This document shows, in pieces, positions 49,103 through 60,321 of a DNA stretch of 64,000 nt. The DNA comes from Nonlabens sp. (GTDB lineage: Bacteria > Bacteroidota > Bacteroidia > Flavobacteriales > Flavobacteriaceae): positions 124,001 to 188,000 of the forward strand of contig NZ_JAGYKG010000004.1 of the NCBI RefSeq assembly GCF_018401815.1. The letters run 5' to 3'. Numbering within the stretch: position 1 is the stretch's first letter; each line of letters begins with the position of its first letter. The notes beneath the pieces are model-generated. The model was given only the letters and a program-made list of their open reading frames with translations. It did no database searches and was not told the DNA's origin. Made by a program: the position numbers and the translations under genes.

Positions 49103-49325
49103 GCCAAATGATGGCTTTTGGACAGAGAAGTAGGAGGCTCCTTTTAAATTAAGATGATACCGATATCAATTTTTTGGTTAAGGGTTTTGAAATTTCAATA
49201 GGAACAATTCCGTACAGAAAATAAAAAGTTCTAGTTATTCATCAAACGTTAATCAGTAGAATATTAAGTAACTATCTAAACCTATAGCTCCAACCTGCAA
49301 AACCAATTTTATTGTATAACGCCTC

Positions 49326-50084
49326 TTATTTTTGTTGAAATTGTAGAAGTTGTTGATGAGCTTCTTGGTATCCCAATTCAAATATATTTTGGATGCTAGT
49401 TATACTGAATGTATGGTATTGAGACAGGCCTTGTGGACATATAAGAACATCACAATTATGAAATTTATTTTTTGCTTGATGGTGTAAATTTATTTCAAAA
49501 GCCCGGAGGAGCACTTGATAGGAGTGTTCTAAAGAGTTCATAGAAACGGCACTCAATGGATTTGCGTAAGAGCCTATAATAGCATCACATGAATCCATCA
49601 AAATGCCTACTGGAAAATCATCAATCACACCACCGTCAAAATAAAAGCCTTCATCCATCTTTATAGGTGTGAAGACACCTGGAAAAGCTGATGAGGCTAG
49701 GATGCGGTGTATAAGATCGCCTTCCTGAAAAGCTTTTAATTTCCCGCTTTTAATTTCGGTGGCTGTAATAGTCAGGCGGGTGTTTAATTTTTCAAAAGAA
49801 TTACCTGGCAGGTATTGCCTCAAATCTTCCTCAAATTTATTAGTATCAATAAATCCAGGCTTCCCATAGGCAAACTTGCTGAGGTCAAAAATCGTAATTT
49901 GCTTAAAAAATTCTAAAATAACTTCCCAAGAATGTCCTGCAGCATATAGGGCGCCTACTATTGCTCCAGCACTTGTTCCAGAGATATGATCTATTTTGAT
50001 ACCTTGTTCAGTTATTGCTTTGAGTAATCCTATATGAGCTGCGCCTTTTGCGCCACCGCCAGAAAGTGCTAACCCTATTTTCAT
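49326..50084 (-). CDS. patatin-like phospholipase
   Basis: GLALSGGGAKGAAHIG, GTSAGAIVG (GXSXG), FDGGV (DG[GA]). Confidence 0.95.
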   Translation of the reverse strand: MKIGLALSGGGAKGAAHIGLLKAITEQGIKIDHISGTSAGAIVGALYAAGHSWEVILEFFKQITIFDLSKFAYGKPGFIDTNKFEEDLRQYLPGNSFEKLNTRLTITATEIKSGKLKAFQEGDLIHRILASSAFPGVFTPIKMDEGFYFDGGVIDDFPVGILMDSCDAIIGSYANPLSAVSMNSLEHSYQVLLRAFEINLHHQAKNKFHNCDVLICPQGLSQYHTFSITSIQNIFELGYQEAHQQLLQFQQK

Positions 50085-50209
50085 GAATTTTTATGTTAAT
50101 TATTATCAAGTCTTGTGATGTATTTTTTTGGAATACTCACCTTATTTAATAGGTATAAAAAGGGTGTTACTATTTCAGTTTTATTTGTTAGTTTGATATA
50201 GAGGTTGTT

Positions 50210-50887
50210 TTATGAGTTCCTAATACAACCATCGCTCATTTCTATAATGCGATCTGTTTTCTTTGCAAAATCGTGATCATGAGTTACAATAAGTAATGAC
50301 AAGCCCTCTTTTAAACTCAACTTTTTAAAGATATCAAAAACATTCAGAGCATTATGACTATCTAAATTACCTGTGGGTTCATCGCCCATAATAATCGACG
50401 GTTCATTGATAAGAGCTCTTGCAATGGCAACCCGCTGTTTTTCGCCACCAGATATTTGAGAAGCTTTTTTAAGAGCTAGTTTTTCAATACCTAGCATTTT
50501 TAGTTTTTCTATAGCCTTAACTTCTATTTCGTCTTTGGAAAATTGAGCTAATTTTTTTGCAGGTAACATGACGTTTTCTAATACGCTGAATTCAGCTAGC
50601 AAGTAATGAAACTGAAATACAAAACCTATGTGCTCATTTCTAAAACGAGATAAGAACTTTTTGTCCTGACCTGTTATTAGAGTGTCGTTAAAATATAAGG
50701 CTCCCTTATAGTCGGTATCCATTGTGGAGAGTATATACAATAAGGTAGATTTTCCACACCCAGATTTGCCCATAATCGATGTGAATTCCCCTTTTTTGAT
50801 ACCAAAGGAAATATCTTTAAGGACTTGAAAAGGCTTGGGTTTTTTAAAATATTTATTGATATTTTTTGCTTCGAGAACATATTTCAT
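50210..50887 (-). CDS. ABC transporter ATP-binding protein (LolD/MacB type)
   Basis: [32 protein letters not shown]. Confidence 0.93.
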   Translation of the reverse strand: MKYVLEAKNINKYFKKPKPFQVLKDISFGIKKGEFTSIMGKSGCGKSTLLYILSTMDTDYKGALYFNDTLITGQDKKFLSRFRNEHIGFVFQFHYLLAEFSVLENVMLPAKKLAQFSKDEIEVKAIEKLKMLGIEKLALKKASQISGGEKQRVAIARALINEPSIIMGDEPTGNLDSHNALNVFDIFKKLSLKEGLSLLIVTHDHDFAKKTDRIIEMSDGCIRNS

Positions 50888-50888
50888 A

Positions 50889-52151
50889 TCACTGGCCTCT
50901 TATGATGGAAACGGGATCAATATTCTTAGCTTTTATTGATGGTAATAGTCCTGCTAGAAAGGTGGAAAAAAGAGCAAATAGGATTCCTATTAAATAAAAT
51001 ACCGGGTTGTTGTTGATAGGATAGGTGGTTATGGTAGGGAGCGCTTCAGTATTAAAAGGCGTCTGGTCAATAAGAAGCGTTAATCCTAAACCTAATAAAA
51101 GACCTAGAATACCACCTACAATACCTATAATTAATGCCTGACTCATAAAAATATACTGTACATCTATACCAGAGAAACCAGTAGCTTTTAGAATAGCGAT
51201 GTCATTCATTTTTTCATAAATAAGCATGTTGAGTATGTTGTAAATACCAAAACCAGCAACGATCAATAAAGTAATGGAAACGGCATACGTAATCAAGTTA
51301 CGTATGGTAGTCCCCGTTTCAAATTGGGCATTTGCCGTATTGATATCTACAGCATTAAGATGGTGTTGTGTGGCTATTTCCTGAGCAATTCGGGAAGCTT
51401 GTTGGATATCTTTAAGGTTGATATTTAAATCGGTGATGTAATTTTTTGGCTGCATTAAAATCTGTTGGACTTTAGATATTTTAGTATAGCTTCTACTATC
51501 ATCTATTTCTGCTATTCCTGTTTGAAATAAACCTACAATTTTTAAAGAAAGTAACTCATTACCTGGGGTAATGAGTTGAATGCGATCACCAACTTGGAGC
51601 ACCATCTTCTTAGCAATTCCTGAACCTAGTAAAATACCATTACTACTATTTAGTAAACTTTGAGAAGAGCCATTTAAAATATAATCGTCCAGATTTGAAA
51701 ATCGAGATTCCTTTAAAGGGTCTATTCCTATAATTAAGCCGCTTATTTCTGTGGCTCCAGATTTATAAAAGACTTGAGTTTTAACTTGGGGAACTACACT
51801 TAATATATCTGGGTTTTTGTTCAGGTACTGCATCAGTGGTAGAGCATTTGTAATGCGCAGCTGGTTTTGCTTAGGTTTTATAGAGTGAATGATGTTAAAG
51901 CCACTTACTAACGCTTTGTCGTAGGTTATAGGTTGTTTTTTAGAGGGTTCTACTTCATTAAAAACATGTATATGTGGGGTTTGATTTAAAATAAGGCTGT
52001 CCAACATGCGGTTCAAACCTGTCATAAAACAAACTAACGTGATATAAGAGCCTATCCCAAATGTCACCCCTAAAGCCGCAACAACAGTTTGTTTGAATCT
52101 GCTGAGCAAATGTGTCTTTGCAATGCTTAATATCACAGACCAGTTAATCAT
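50889..52151 (-). CDS. FtsX-like ABC transporter permease (LolC/E-MacB type)
   Basis: AALGVTFGIGSYITLVCFM, EKMNDIAILKATGFSG, C-terminal PSIKAKNIDPVSIIRGQ. Confidence 0.9.
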   Translation of the reverse strand: MINWSVILSIAKTHLLSRFKQTVVAALGVTFGIGSYITLVCFMTGLNRMLDSLILNQTPHIHVFNEVEPSKKQPITYDKALVSGFNIIHSIKPKQNQLRITNALPLMQYLNKNPDILSVVPQVKTQVFYKSGATEISGLIIGIDPLKESRFSNLDDYILNGSSQSLLNSSNGILLGSGIAKKMVLQVGDRIQLITPGNELLSLKIVGLFQTGIAEIDDSRSYTKISKVQQILMQPKNYITDLNINLKDIQQASRIAQEIATQHHLNAVDINTANAQFETGTTIRNLITYAVSITLLIVAGFGIYNILNMLIYEKMNDIAILKATGFSGIDVQYIFMSQALIIGIVGGILGLLLGLGLTLLIDQTPFNTEALPTITTYPINNNPVFYLIGILFALFSTFLAGLLPSIKAKNIDPVSIIRGQ

Positions 52152-53226
52152 CGCTCTTTTTTATAAGTGGTGTTTGTTCGTTAATGCCCGAGATTACCTC
52201 CATACTTTCCATGTTTTCCAGGCCAGTTTCTAACTCTATTATTCCTTTTTCTGTGAGAACCTGGTTGTTCCCTATTAGATAAGATTTAGGTATGATTAAG
52301 GCCTCTTTTTTTTGCGCAATAATAATGTTGCCTTCACCGGTAAGTCCAGGATATAAGACACTGGGTTGATCATTGAAAAGTGCTTCTACTAAGAATGTCT
52401 GTGTGCGTTCGTCTTTTTTTGGGTGAATTTTTGATACGGTAGCAATGAACAATTCCTCTGGGTAAGCATCTAGGACTAATCGCACTGACTGTCCATTTTT
52501 TATTTTAACAATGTCTTTCTCATCTACCAACATTTCTATCACATAGATTTGATCGCTACCTATCATAGCGATAGGTTCTAGGCTATTTATTAGTTCCCCA
52601 GGCTTTTTATATAAGGCATATACCTTACCGGAGATTTCACTAGCAATTATAAAATCTTGAGCAGTTGCTATAGAACTCATGTATTTGTTTTGGGCCTGTT
52701 TCATTTGAGTTTCTAACTCTATTTTGGTCAAACCATATCTTTTTTGAAGAGATTCTAAAGCCGTTTTTGAAAGTTCATAGATCAGTTTTTTATTTTCATA
52801 GGTAACTTTAGTACCTATGTTACGTTCCCACAATCGTTTTTGTCTGTAAAAATTAATGGAGTCGTTGTTATGTTGTAGAGCAGCGCGTTTAATATCATTT
52901 TTTAATGTTTTAAGTATGGATATATTACCCAAATATTGCTGTTGTGACAGAGTAAAAGATAACTTATCATTCGATTTTTGTAGGGTAGAGGCGGTGTTTT
53001 TTATTTGCGCGATGGCATCACCTTTACTTACTTCATCACCTTCTTGAACAAATTGTGCGTCTAGAATTCCCTGCACACTAGAATGGACTTGGTATAGACT
53101 GTCGGGCTGCACCATAATAGAGGCATATACAGATTCTATGATGCTGGTGCGTTGCGGATACACTTTAGTACTTTCACTAGTGCATCCCAATAGTAATGAG
53201 CAACAAACAAGAAAGCCTAATTTCAT
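52144..53226 (-). CDS. HlyD-like efflux periplasmic adaptor subunit, lipoprotein
   Basis: Lipobox LLGC; VQGILDAQFVQEGDEVSKGDAIAQI lipoyl half-motif, SGKVYALYKKPGELINSLEPIAMI. Confidence 0.88.
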   Translation of the reverse strand: MKLGFLVCCSLLLGCTSESTKVYPQRTSIIESVYASIMVQPDSLYQVHSSVQGILDAQFVQEGDEVSKGDAIAQIKNTASTLQKSNDKLSFTLSQQQYLGNISILKTLKNDIKRAALQHNNDSINFYRQKRLWERNIGTKVTYENKKLIYELSKTALESLQKRYGLTKIELETQMKQAQNKYMSSIATAQDFIIASEISGKVYALYKKPGELINSLEPIAMIGSDQIYVIEMLVDEKDIVKIKNGQSVRLVLDAYPEELFIATVSKIHPKKDERTQTFLVEALFNDQPSVLYPGLTGEGNIIIAQKKEALIIPKSYLIGNNQVLTEKGIIELETGLENMESMEVISGINEQTPLIKKSDD

Positions 53227-53332
53227 TTTTAATCATTCTATTATCACTCAAATATCACTAATAGGAACCAACTTAAGAATGATAAATATCATCTGTATCT
53301 TTCAATGTTGTTAGGAGTCTTTTTTTAAATGA

Positions 53333-53348
53333 CGCTTTCGCAAAAGCG
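53333..53348. repeat. dispersed palindrome variant CGCTTTCGCAAAAGCG (intergenic)
   Basis: One mismatch. Confidence 0.85.
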
Positions 53349-53798
53349 AACTTCCAATTAGAGAGGTCTTTATTTTAAAAAACAAAAAAGGATGAACCAC
53401 ATCTGCAGCGAGCTGTTCCTGACTTCTATTTTATTGAATTATCAAATGAGTAGCAGTAAAGACAGCTCGAAGACAATAGATGTTATGTTGATGTATTTTG
53501 ACTTGATCGTTCAGTACCTCTGCGTCCAAGTTATTTTTTTCCACAGTCATGGATTATTTCCGTGCGTAATTCAATTCAGCATCTTAAGCACATAAGTGTT
53601 TCCTTTGTGAGCACTAGCAGTTTGAAGTATTCTGAAAATAGGAGTATGGCAGATGTTATCATCTAGAAAATTAGAGATCATTTATTTAGTTTGCAATGGA
53701 TCATTTGAGAAGAGCTAGTGCTATTATGTTGCTATTGATCTTTTTTTTGTTTTTCTGCTATGGTTCTTTGATAAGGTAGTGCGTGAAATAGGCCGTAT

Positions 53799-54443
53799 TT
53801 AATTCTCTATCATTTGTAACGCAGATGAAGTTCCAATTCTATCAGCACCTAACCTTATGAACTGATGCACATTTTCTATGTTGTTAATTTTGCCAGAGGC
53901 TTTTATTTTGATGTCATTACCTACTTCTGACTTGATGAGTTTCATGTCTTTTATGGTAGCTCCACCACTTCCAAATCCTGTAGAGGTTTTTATAAAATCG
54001 ACTCCAGTATCTAAGCAAATCCTACAAGCGATGCGTTTTTCTCGATCTGTCAGGTAACAGTTTTCCAAGATGACTTTTAGAATTTTATGTTGCGAAGCAT
54101 TTCGCACCGCTGCAATATCTTCCTTTACTTGTTTTAAATACCCTGCTTTTAGCACTCCAATATTCAGGACCATTTCAATTTCGTGAGTACCATTTGCAAT
54201 GGCTTCTTGGGTTTCAAACACCTTGGTGCTAGTGGTGTCAGTCCCAAAAGGAAATCCAATAACGGTGACTATTTTGACTGGAGATTTCTCAAGTACTGCT
54301 TTCGCGAAAGCGGTATAAAAACCACTAATGCATACGGCATAATACTGTTGGTCTATTGCTTCATTACATAGCTGAGAAATTTCTTCAGGAGTTGTTGTCG
54401 CTTTGAGTAAGGTATGGTCTATATAAGTATTGATTGGTTTCAT
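53799..54443 (-). CDS. deoC: deoxyribose-phosphate aldolase
   Basis: YIDHTLLKATTTPEEI, VTVIGFPFG, VDFIKTSTGFGSGGAT; start MKPINT at 54443. Confidence 0.95.
   Translation of the reverse strand: MKPINTYIDHTLLKATTTPEEISQLCNEAIDQQYYAVCISGFYTAFAKAVLEKSPVKIVTVIGFPFGTDTTSTKVFETQEAIANGTHEIEMVLNIGVLKAGYLKQVKEDIAAVRNASQHKILKVILENCYLTDREKRIACRICLDTGVDFIKTSTGFGSGGATIKDMKLIKSEVGNDIKIKASGKINNIENVHQFIRLGADRIGTSSALQMIEN
54298..54312. repeat. dispersed palindrome GCTTTCGCGAAAGCG (in deoC)
   Basis: Core match. Confidence 0.95.
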
Positions 54444-54736
54444 GATGATTTTATTATTTGGATTAAATCGGCTTTTTGAAGTACGCCAGAATGTCTCCAT
54501 ACTTTTTTTCCTTTTTTGAAAAGGATTAAAGTAGGAACACCTCTCACTTGAAATTGGTCGGCTAGAAATTTGTTTTTATCGACGTCTACTTTTATAATTT
54601 TAATAGCATCACCTAGTTCTTTCTTTACTTCTGCAAGTACTGGGATAAGCATTTTACATGGGCCGCACCAGTCAGCAAAAAAGTCCACTAGAACGGGCTT
54701 ATCAGCATTAACGATATTTTTAAAATTACTTTTCAC
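54440..54736 (-). CDS. thioredoxin
   Basis: VDFFADWCGPCKM active site; overlaps the deoC start by 4 nt. Confidence 0.93.
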   Translation of the reverse strand: MKSNFKNIVNADKPVLVDFFADWCGPCKMLIPVLAEVKKELGDAIKIIKVDVDKNKFLADQFQVRGVPTLILFKKGKKVWRHSGVLQKADLIQIIKSS

Positions 54737-54774
54737 AATTTACAATTAGATGAGTTACAACCTGTAATTTTTAT

Positions 54775-55659
54775 TTAAAGGAGTAAGGATTTATGATGCG
54801 TTCTAATAAGATGATTTAATTTGTTGATCGGAATGGCGACTTTATAGGCTCCCGTATAATAGGGACAAATAATACAATCATCTAGATAGAAAACGATGTG
54901 ATTATTAGTGATAACAAAGTTGTTTTTATAAATGATAAAATCATCTAGGGAGAGTTGCCAGCAGTCGGCATAGTCACCACTGGGATAACTTTGGTCTAAG
55001 ATGGTTTTATTGATCAAGTCATGCACCATTTTTTCTGATCCTTCAATAAAGAAAGTATCAAAGTAAATGAACTCTTGATTTTTAGAGTCATAGTTTAGGC
55101 AATCAAACATATAAGTAGAATGCAACATCCCAGAGTAATAATTTTCTTTGTAGAGGAGGATACTTATTAAATCATTATGAGCAGATTTTAATTTGTAATT
55201 GATAATGCGTTGATCTCTAAATCGCGGGATGCTCAAGGTATCGCATATGATTTCATAATCTTCTAGAATGTCATTTATGGTACGTTCTGTATTGAGATAG
55301 TTTTTGGCAAAGAATTCATTAAATGTGCGGAAGCTCGAATCTATGCGCTCATTGAGATATGGATAGGTGTAGTCCAAAAGATAATCGTCAGATTCTTTAT
55401 AGATGCTTTTCGACGCTACTAATTCTTTTAAAGCTGGAAGAATGTTTTCTGTACCGATTAACCCTTCTTTTTTTAACCGTTGACTTCTGAGTTGTTCCTC
55501 TTGAATTTTTTTAAAGATAAAATACATAGAGTCGGGTACATTTGTAGGTATAGCTTCCTCTTCTATTCCTATAATTTCTTCAGAAATTTTGGAATTATCA
55601 ATTTGTTGTTTGCAGCTTGCGATAGGGAATAGAGCAAAAATGAGAATGATGGCCTTCAT
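54775..55659 (-). CDS. hypothetical lipoprotein
   Basis: Lipobox IASC; 294 aa; C-terminus (FYLDDCIICPYYTGAYKVAIPINKLNHLI) resembles DUF3298/RsiV-type sequences. Confidence 0.55.
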   Translation of the reverse strand: MKAIILIFALFPIASCKQQIDNSKISEEIIGIEEEAIPTNVPDSMYFIFKKIQEEQLRSQRLKKEGLIGTENILPALKELVASKSIYKESDDYLLDYTYPYLNERIDSSFRTFNEFFAKNYLNTERTINDILEDYEIICDTLSIPRFRDQRIINYKLKSAHNDLISILLYKENYYSGMLHSTYMFDCLNYDSKNQEFIYFDTFFIEGSEKMVHDLINKTILDQSYPSGDYADCWQLSLDDFIIYKNNFVITNNHIVFYLDDCIICPYYTGAYKVAIPINKLNHLIRTHHKSLLL

Positions 55660-56080
55660 GCAGATATTTTAGAGCTCTAAGATAATTGGAGTAAAACGCA
55701 TACCACATGACTTTTATCAGTCACTGATTTTAATGCTTTTATAGTATTCCTTGGTGCTAATTCATCGGTTTCAGAACTAGAAGGTCCTATAGTAGTGATA
55801 TGAAGCAGTTGTACCATTTTAATGGCTCACTAGCAGGGAGTTTTAATGATCTTTGTAGAGGTTGTTGCTTTAATCCCTTATGCATCTGCTTAGTGATAGC
55901 TAGCTTTTTATTTTTGTGAAGCGGGTAGTTAATTGAATTTTAGTTTTTGGTATTCTTTGTAAGATAGAAGCGTTAGGTAGATCATGACAAGGGTAGGTGC
56001 TCCGTTATTAGGCTAGTTACTAATGGGATTCTACTGGGCTGTTGGTTCCAAAAGCTAATGAGAGTTTCAACGTTTTATAT

Positions 56081-56962
56081 TTATTGGTCTTCCAGTTTTA
56101 AGAGTTCTCGGTACAATTCTTTTTGTTTTTGAGAAAGTCTTTGAGGTATCTGAACCTTGTAAGTGACATATAAATCTCCATAGGAATCCTTTTGCTTGTA
56201 TTTGGGAAAACCTTTTCCTTTTAATTTTACTTTAGTGTCATTTGGAGTTCCCTCTTTAACACTTAGTTTTACTTGACCATCTATGGTATTAATAAGCAGT
56301 GATCCGCCTAATATTGCAGTAAGCAAAGGGATTTCTTGAGTAATGAATAAATCGGCTTGCTTTCTGCGAAATGGCGTGTTATTGTTGATGATAAAGGTGA
56401 TGAATAGATCTCCTTTAGGCCCATTAGAAGGGCTTTCTCCACCGTGATTTTTAATCTTTATGGTTTGCCCGTTGGTAACCCCAGCTGGAATAGTAATTCT
56501 TATATTTTTACCATTGACAGAAAGTGTTCTTTTACTGCTGGTATAAACATCCATTAAATCGAGATGCAACTCTGTTTTAAGATCTTGGCCTCGGTACGCT
56601 GTACCAGGTCTTTGTCGGCCACTAAACATTGATTCAAAAAAGTCTGAATACCCTTCTTGATTATAGCTTCTGCGTTTTCTATACGTATCTTGTTGTGACG
56701 TTCTTTGTTGTTTTTGTGCTTGTTCATAAGCTTCAGCATTTTGCCAATTCTCTCCGTATTTATCGTATTTTTTTCGATTTTCAGGGTGACTAAGCACTTC
56801 ATTTGCTTCATTAACTTCTTTAAACTTGCGTTCAGCTTCCTTATCGTTAGGGTTCAGATCAGGATGGTATTTACGCGCCATTTTGCGATAGGCCTTTTTA
56901 ATATCGCCCTCTTTTGCAGTTTTTGAAAGGCCTAATATGTTATAGTAATCTATAAAGTTCAT
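56081..56962 (-). CDS. DnaJ/CbpA-type J-domain co-chaperone
   Basis: J domain [34 protein letters not shown] (HPD) plus DnaJ C-terminal domain. Confidence 0.93.
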   Translation of the reverse strand: MNFIDYYNILGLSKTAKEGDIKKAYRKMARKYHPDLNPNDKEAERKFKEVNEANEVLSHPENRKKYDKYGENWQNAEAYEQAQKQQRTSQQDTYRKRRSYNQEGYSDFFESMFSGRQRPGTAYRGQDLKTELHLDLMDVYTSSKRTLSVNGKNIRITIPAGVTNGQTIKIKNHGGESPSNGPKGDLFITFIINNNTPFRRKQADLFITQEIPLLTAILGGSLLINTIDGQVKLSVKEGTPNDTKVKLKGKGFPKYKQKDSYGDLYVTYKVQIPQRLSQKQKELYRELLKLEDQ

Positions 56963-56978
56963 TCAAGAAGAGTAGTTA

Positions 56979-57383
56979 CTATCGGTTTAATTCTATTTCC
57001 AGTTGACTTATCATAACGAGTTCTGACTTATTAATTCCCGCATAAGAATTAGCAATGGCCTTGGATGTTTCTATAATAAGTTTCTTTACTTTTTTGGTAA
57101 ATAATTGAGGTTGTTCGTTTTTATAAATAATAAAATCATCAAACATTTCTTTAGATGTCTCCTCAAAAGCTTGAACTCCTTCAAAAACGATTTCTATAAG
57201 ATGCGCAGCATCACTGCCAAAAACATCCTTTAAATCATCATAGTCCAGCCAATACTGTTGTACATATTCCTGCAAGGTATTGATCTCTTCTTTACGTATA
57301 GCTTTATCGGCAAAGGCAATGGCATAAAATAATTTACCTAAGTTGTGGTAGAAGGTTTCTGTTGTTTTGATAGTGGATTCCAT
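56979..57383 (-). CDS. hypothetical protein, possibly TerB-like
   Basis: Helical 134-aa ORF FYHNLGKLFYAIAFADKAIRKEEINTLQEYV; directly upstream of the J-domain gene. Confidence 0.55.
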   Translation of the reverse strand: MESTIKTTETFYHNLGKLFYAIAFADKAIRKEEINTLQEYVQQYWLDYDDLKDVFGSDAAHLIEIVFEGVQAFEETSKEMFDDFIIYKNEQPQLFTKKVKKLIIETSKAIANSYAGINKSELVMISQLEIELNR

Positions 57384-57934
57384 AACTAGATATTTGTTTC
57401 AAAACTAAAGCAACTCACTTCTAGAATCTATGATTTTTATCATTGTTAACTACCACTTTTAGTCTATTTTTTTACTAGCTGACTGTTATGTATACCTGAA
57501 GTAAAGTTTATCACACATGATTAACACCTCAAGTTTCTCCTATAGGAGCAGTACATTTTAGAAAAATTAGAGCTTCTTCAATTCAGAATTCTGAAATATG
57601 TAACCTTTGCTTTTTTTGTATTTTTTTAAAGAAGTCGGATGTGATCAGGTTCCATGATTTACCAAAGAATAACACAAGTCAGTACAGCAATAGCAGGTAA
57701 GACTATTTGTAAAGTAGCGTACCTCTCTAAATGAAAAGAATGAAACATTCCCTCACTTTCATTGATAGCTTACACCATATGAACTTATAGAATTAATTGG
57801 TAAGAAGAGGGTGGTAATTACAGGCGACTATAATTTTAATTGATGTAATTTTAAGTTTCTATCTTATTAGATATTAGTTATTTATAGTTAGATTTATGTC
57901 GTAATTAATAATTCTTTATTTGTATTTTTATGCT

Positions 57935-59173
57935 ATGGGGTTTTTTGAAGAAAGTATAGAGGAAGCTTTTTTGATTTTATTCGAAGGAGCTTCAGAAGGT
58001 ATCGTAGTAGTTAATTCTGATCAGGTTATTGTGGCAACCAATTCTTCTGCTAGGAAGATTTTTGGATATAACAAAAATGAATTAGAAGGTCAACACTTGC
58101 AGGTTCTGATTCCAAGTTCTTATCATAAGGAGCATCATTCTCATTTTGAAAATTTCATGAAGCACAGCCAGAAGCGAGAAATGGGAACTGGAAGGGATCT
58201 CTTTGGGTTGCGCAAGGATGGGACTCAATTTCCAGTAGAGGCTGGTTTGAACCCATTTGTATTACACAATCATCGGTATGTCATGTCTCTAATTACCGAT
58301 ATCACTGTACGCAAAGAAAGTGAAATGAAAATTGCCGATCTCAATGACCACCTAGAAGAAAAGATAAATGAACGTACGGATTCTTTAAATAAAGCCGTAG
58401 AGCAACTAAAGCAAGAGGTCATTTTGCGTATTAATGCCGAAAATAACGCTAAAGAAGCCTTACAAAAGGAAAAGGAGCTCAATGAATTAAAAACGAAGTT
58501 TTTATCCTTGGTTTCACACGAGTTCAAAACCCCTATTAGTGGTATTCTTACCTCTGCGACACTTGTTGGAAAATATACTACTGAAGACCAACAAGAACAA
58601 AGAGAAAGGCACCTCAATACCATAAAAAATAAGGTGAAATACCTCAACACTATTATAGACGATTTCTTGTCTATAGAGCGACTAGATACAGGGAAAGCTA
58701 TTTATAAAACTACTTCATTTCCCTTAAGTAAAGTACTCAACGAAGTGATTTATGATGCCAATATGCACCTCAAAAATGGGCAGAACATTCACTACCCTAA
58801 AAATGCCGATGACATCATATTAGCCTTTGATGAAAAAATTCTCGAATTATCTCTGAGTAATCTTATTCATAACGCCATAAAATACTCTGGAGAGCACACT
58901 AAGGTGCTTATCGAAGTAAAGGAACTTTCAGAGCATCTAGAAATAAAAATTATAGATCAAGGTATAGGTATTCCAAAACAGGAGCAGCCTTTTATTTTTG
59001 ATCGCTACTTTAGAGCAGAAAATGTATTACTCACCCCAGGAACAGGAATTGGTCTTAATATTGTTCAAAATCATTTAAAAAATTTGAATGCTACAATATC
59101 ATTTGTTAGTGATGCAGGTAAAGGGTCTACTTTTTGTATCTTACTACCATTAGTAAATAATAGTGTTTCATGA
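57935..59173 (+). CDS. PAS domain sensor histidine kinase
   Basis: PAS GIVVVNSDQVIVATNSSARKIFGYNKNEL; H-box SLVSHEFKTPISGI; G-box DQGIGIP, GTGIGLNIV. Confidence 0.93.
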   Translation: MGFFEESIEEAFLILFEGASEGIVVVNSDQVIVATNSSARKIFGYNKNELEGQHLQVLIPSSYHKEHHSHFENFMKHSQKREMGTGRDLFGLRKDGTQFPVEAGLNPFVLHNHRYVMSLITDITVRKESEMKIADLNDHLEEKINERTDSLNKAVEQLKQEVILRINAENNAKEALQKEKELNELKTKFLSLVSHEFKTPISGILTSATLVGKYTTEDQQEQRERHLNTIKNKVKYLNTIIDDFLSIERLDTGKAIYKTTSFPLSKVLNEVIYDANMHLKNGQNIHYPKNADDIILAFDEKILELSLSNLIHNAIKYSGEHTKVLIEVKELSEHLEIKIIDQGIGIPKQEQPFIFDRYFRAENVLLTPGTGIGLNIVQNHLKNLNATISFVSDAGKGSTFCILLPLVNNSVS

Positions 59174-60216
59174 AAAAAGTACTCCTTATAGAAGATGATA
59201 CTGCCTTGAGAGAAAACACTGCAGAATTATTAGAGTTATTGAATTTTCAAGTACTTACAGCTTCAAATGGCCACATAGGCATTGCCCTTGCAAAACAAAA
59301 CCGTCCAGACGTGATTATTTGTGATATTATGATGCCAAAGATAGATGGGTATGGAGTCCTTGAAGCCTTATCTTTAGATCCTTGCACCGTTCAAATACCT
59401 TTTATATTCCTGTCTGCCAAAACCGAGCATAAAGAAATACGCAAAGGAATGAACTTGGGTGCAGATGATTACCTGGCCAAACCTTTTGAGGAAGAGGAAC
59501 TGGTTAGCGCCATAGAAAGTAGAATCGCAAAAGCTACTATACTTAATGATTTAATGCTGGCAGCAAACGCAATACCTGAAGAGGATCAATTGCGCAATCT
59601 CAGCGATTTAAAGAATTTTTTTGATGATGAAGGAGAACAATTTACCTTTCTAAAAGGAGAGCATGTATATAAAGAAACTGGTCGTTCTTTTAGAATTTAT
59701 CTCATTTTAAAAGGAATAATTAAAACTTATAAAATAGATAAAAGCGGGAAGGAGTTAATTACAGCACTTTATAAAGCCGATGATTTTTTAGGCTTTACTT
59801 CTCTTCTAGATAATGTCGCTTATAAAGAATCGGCACAAGCACTAGAAGATGTAATAGTGGTAGGAGTTTTAAAATCAACACTTAGAGAAATACTAAATAA
59901 GAGTATGAATATTTCTATGGAGCTTTTACAACTTTTAACGGACGATGTGGCGGGGATAAAAAACCAATTATTGCAAATGGCGTACAGCTCCGTGCGCAAG
60001 AAAACAGCACAAACCATTTTGCAATTTGCAAAAGTACTTAATAAAACTACCGAAGGAACTATATGTATTGCTCGTAATGACCTAGCTAGTGTTGCTGGTA
60101 TTGCTACAGAGAGCTTGATACGTACCTTATCTGGATTTAAGAAAGAGGGTCTTATTGAAATCGAAGGTCGCAATATTAGAATACTTGATCTAAAAAAGCT
60201 AGAACATTTAGAATAG
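59170..60216 (+). CDS. response regulator receiver fused to CRP/FNR cNMP-binding and HTH domains
   Basis: VLLIEDDTALRENTAELL, DVIICDIMMPKIDGYG; then cNMP-type GRSFRIYLILKGIIKTYKIDKSGKEL and HTH ARNDLASVAGIATESLIRTLSGFKKEGLI. Confidence 0.92.
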   Translation: MKKVLLIEDDTALRENTAELLELLNFQVLTASNGHIGIALAKQNRPDVIICDIMMPKIDGYGVLEALSLDPCTVQIPFIFLSAKTEHKEIRKGMNLGADDYLAKPFEEEELVSAIESRIAKATILNDLMLAANAIPEEDQLRNLSDLKNFFDDEGEQFTFLKGEHVYKETGRSFRIYLILKGIIKTYKIDKSGKELITALYKADDFLGFTSLLDNVAYKESAQALEDVIVVGVLKSTLREILNKSMNISMELLQLLTDDVAGIKNQLLQMAYSSVRKKTAQTILQFAKVLNKTTEGTICIARNDLASVAGIATESLIRTLSGFKKEGLIEIEGRNIRILDLKKLEHLE

Positions 60217-60321
60217 TACTATTTTTAAAGGCTTATTTAGTAGTTGATGATCCAAAATTGATTTTTATCATCAATTCTTAACTCTTAGGCAAATACATTT
60301 GTTTTATTAAACGTGTTTGTA

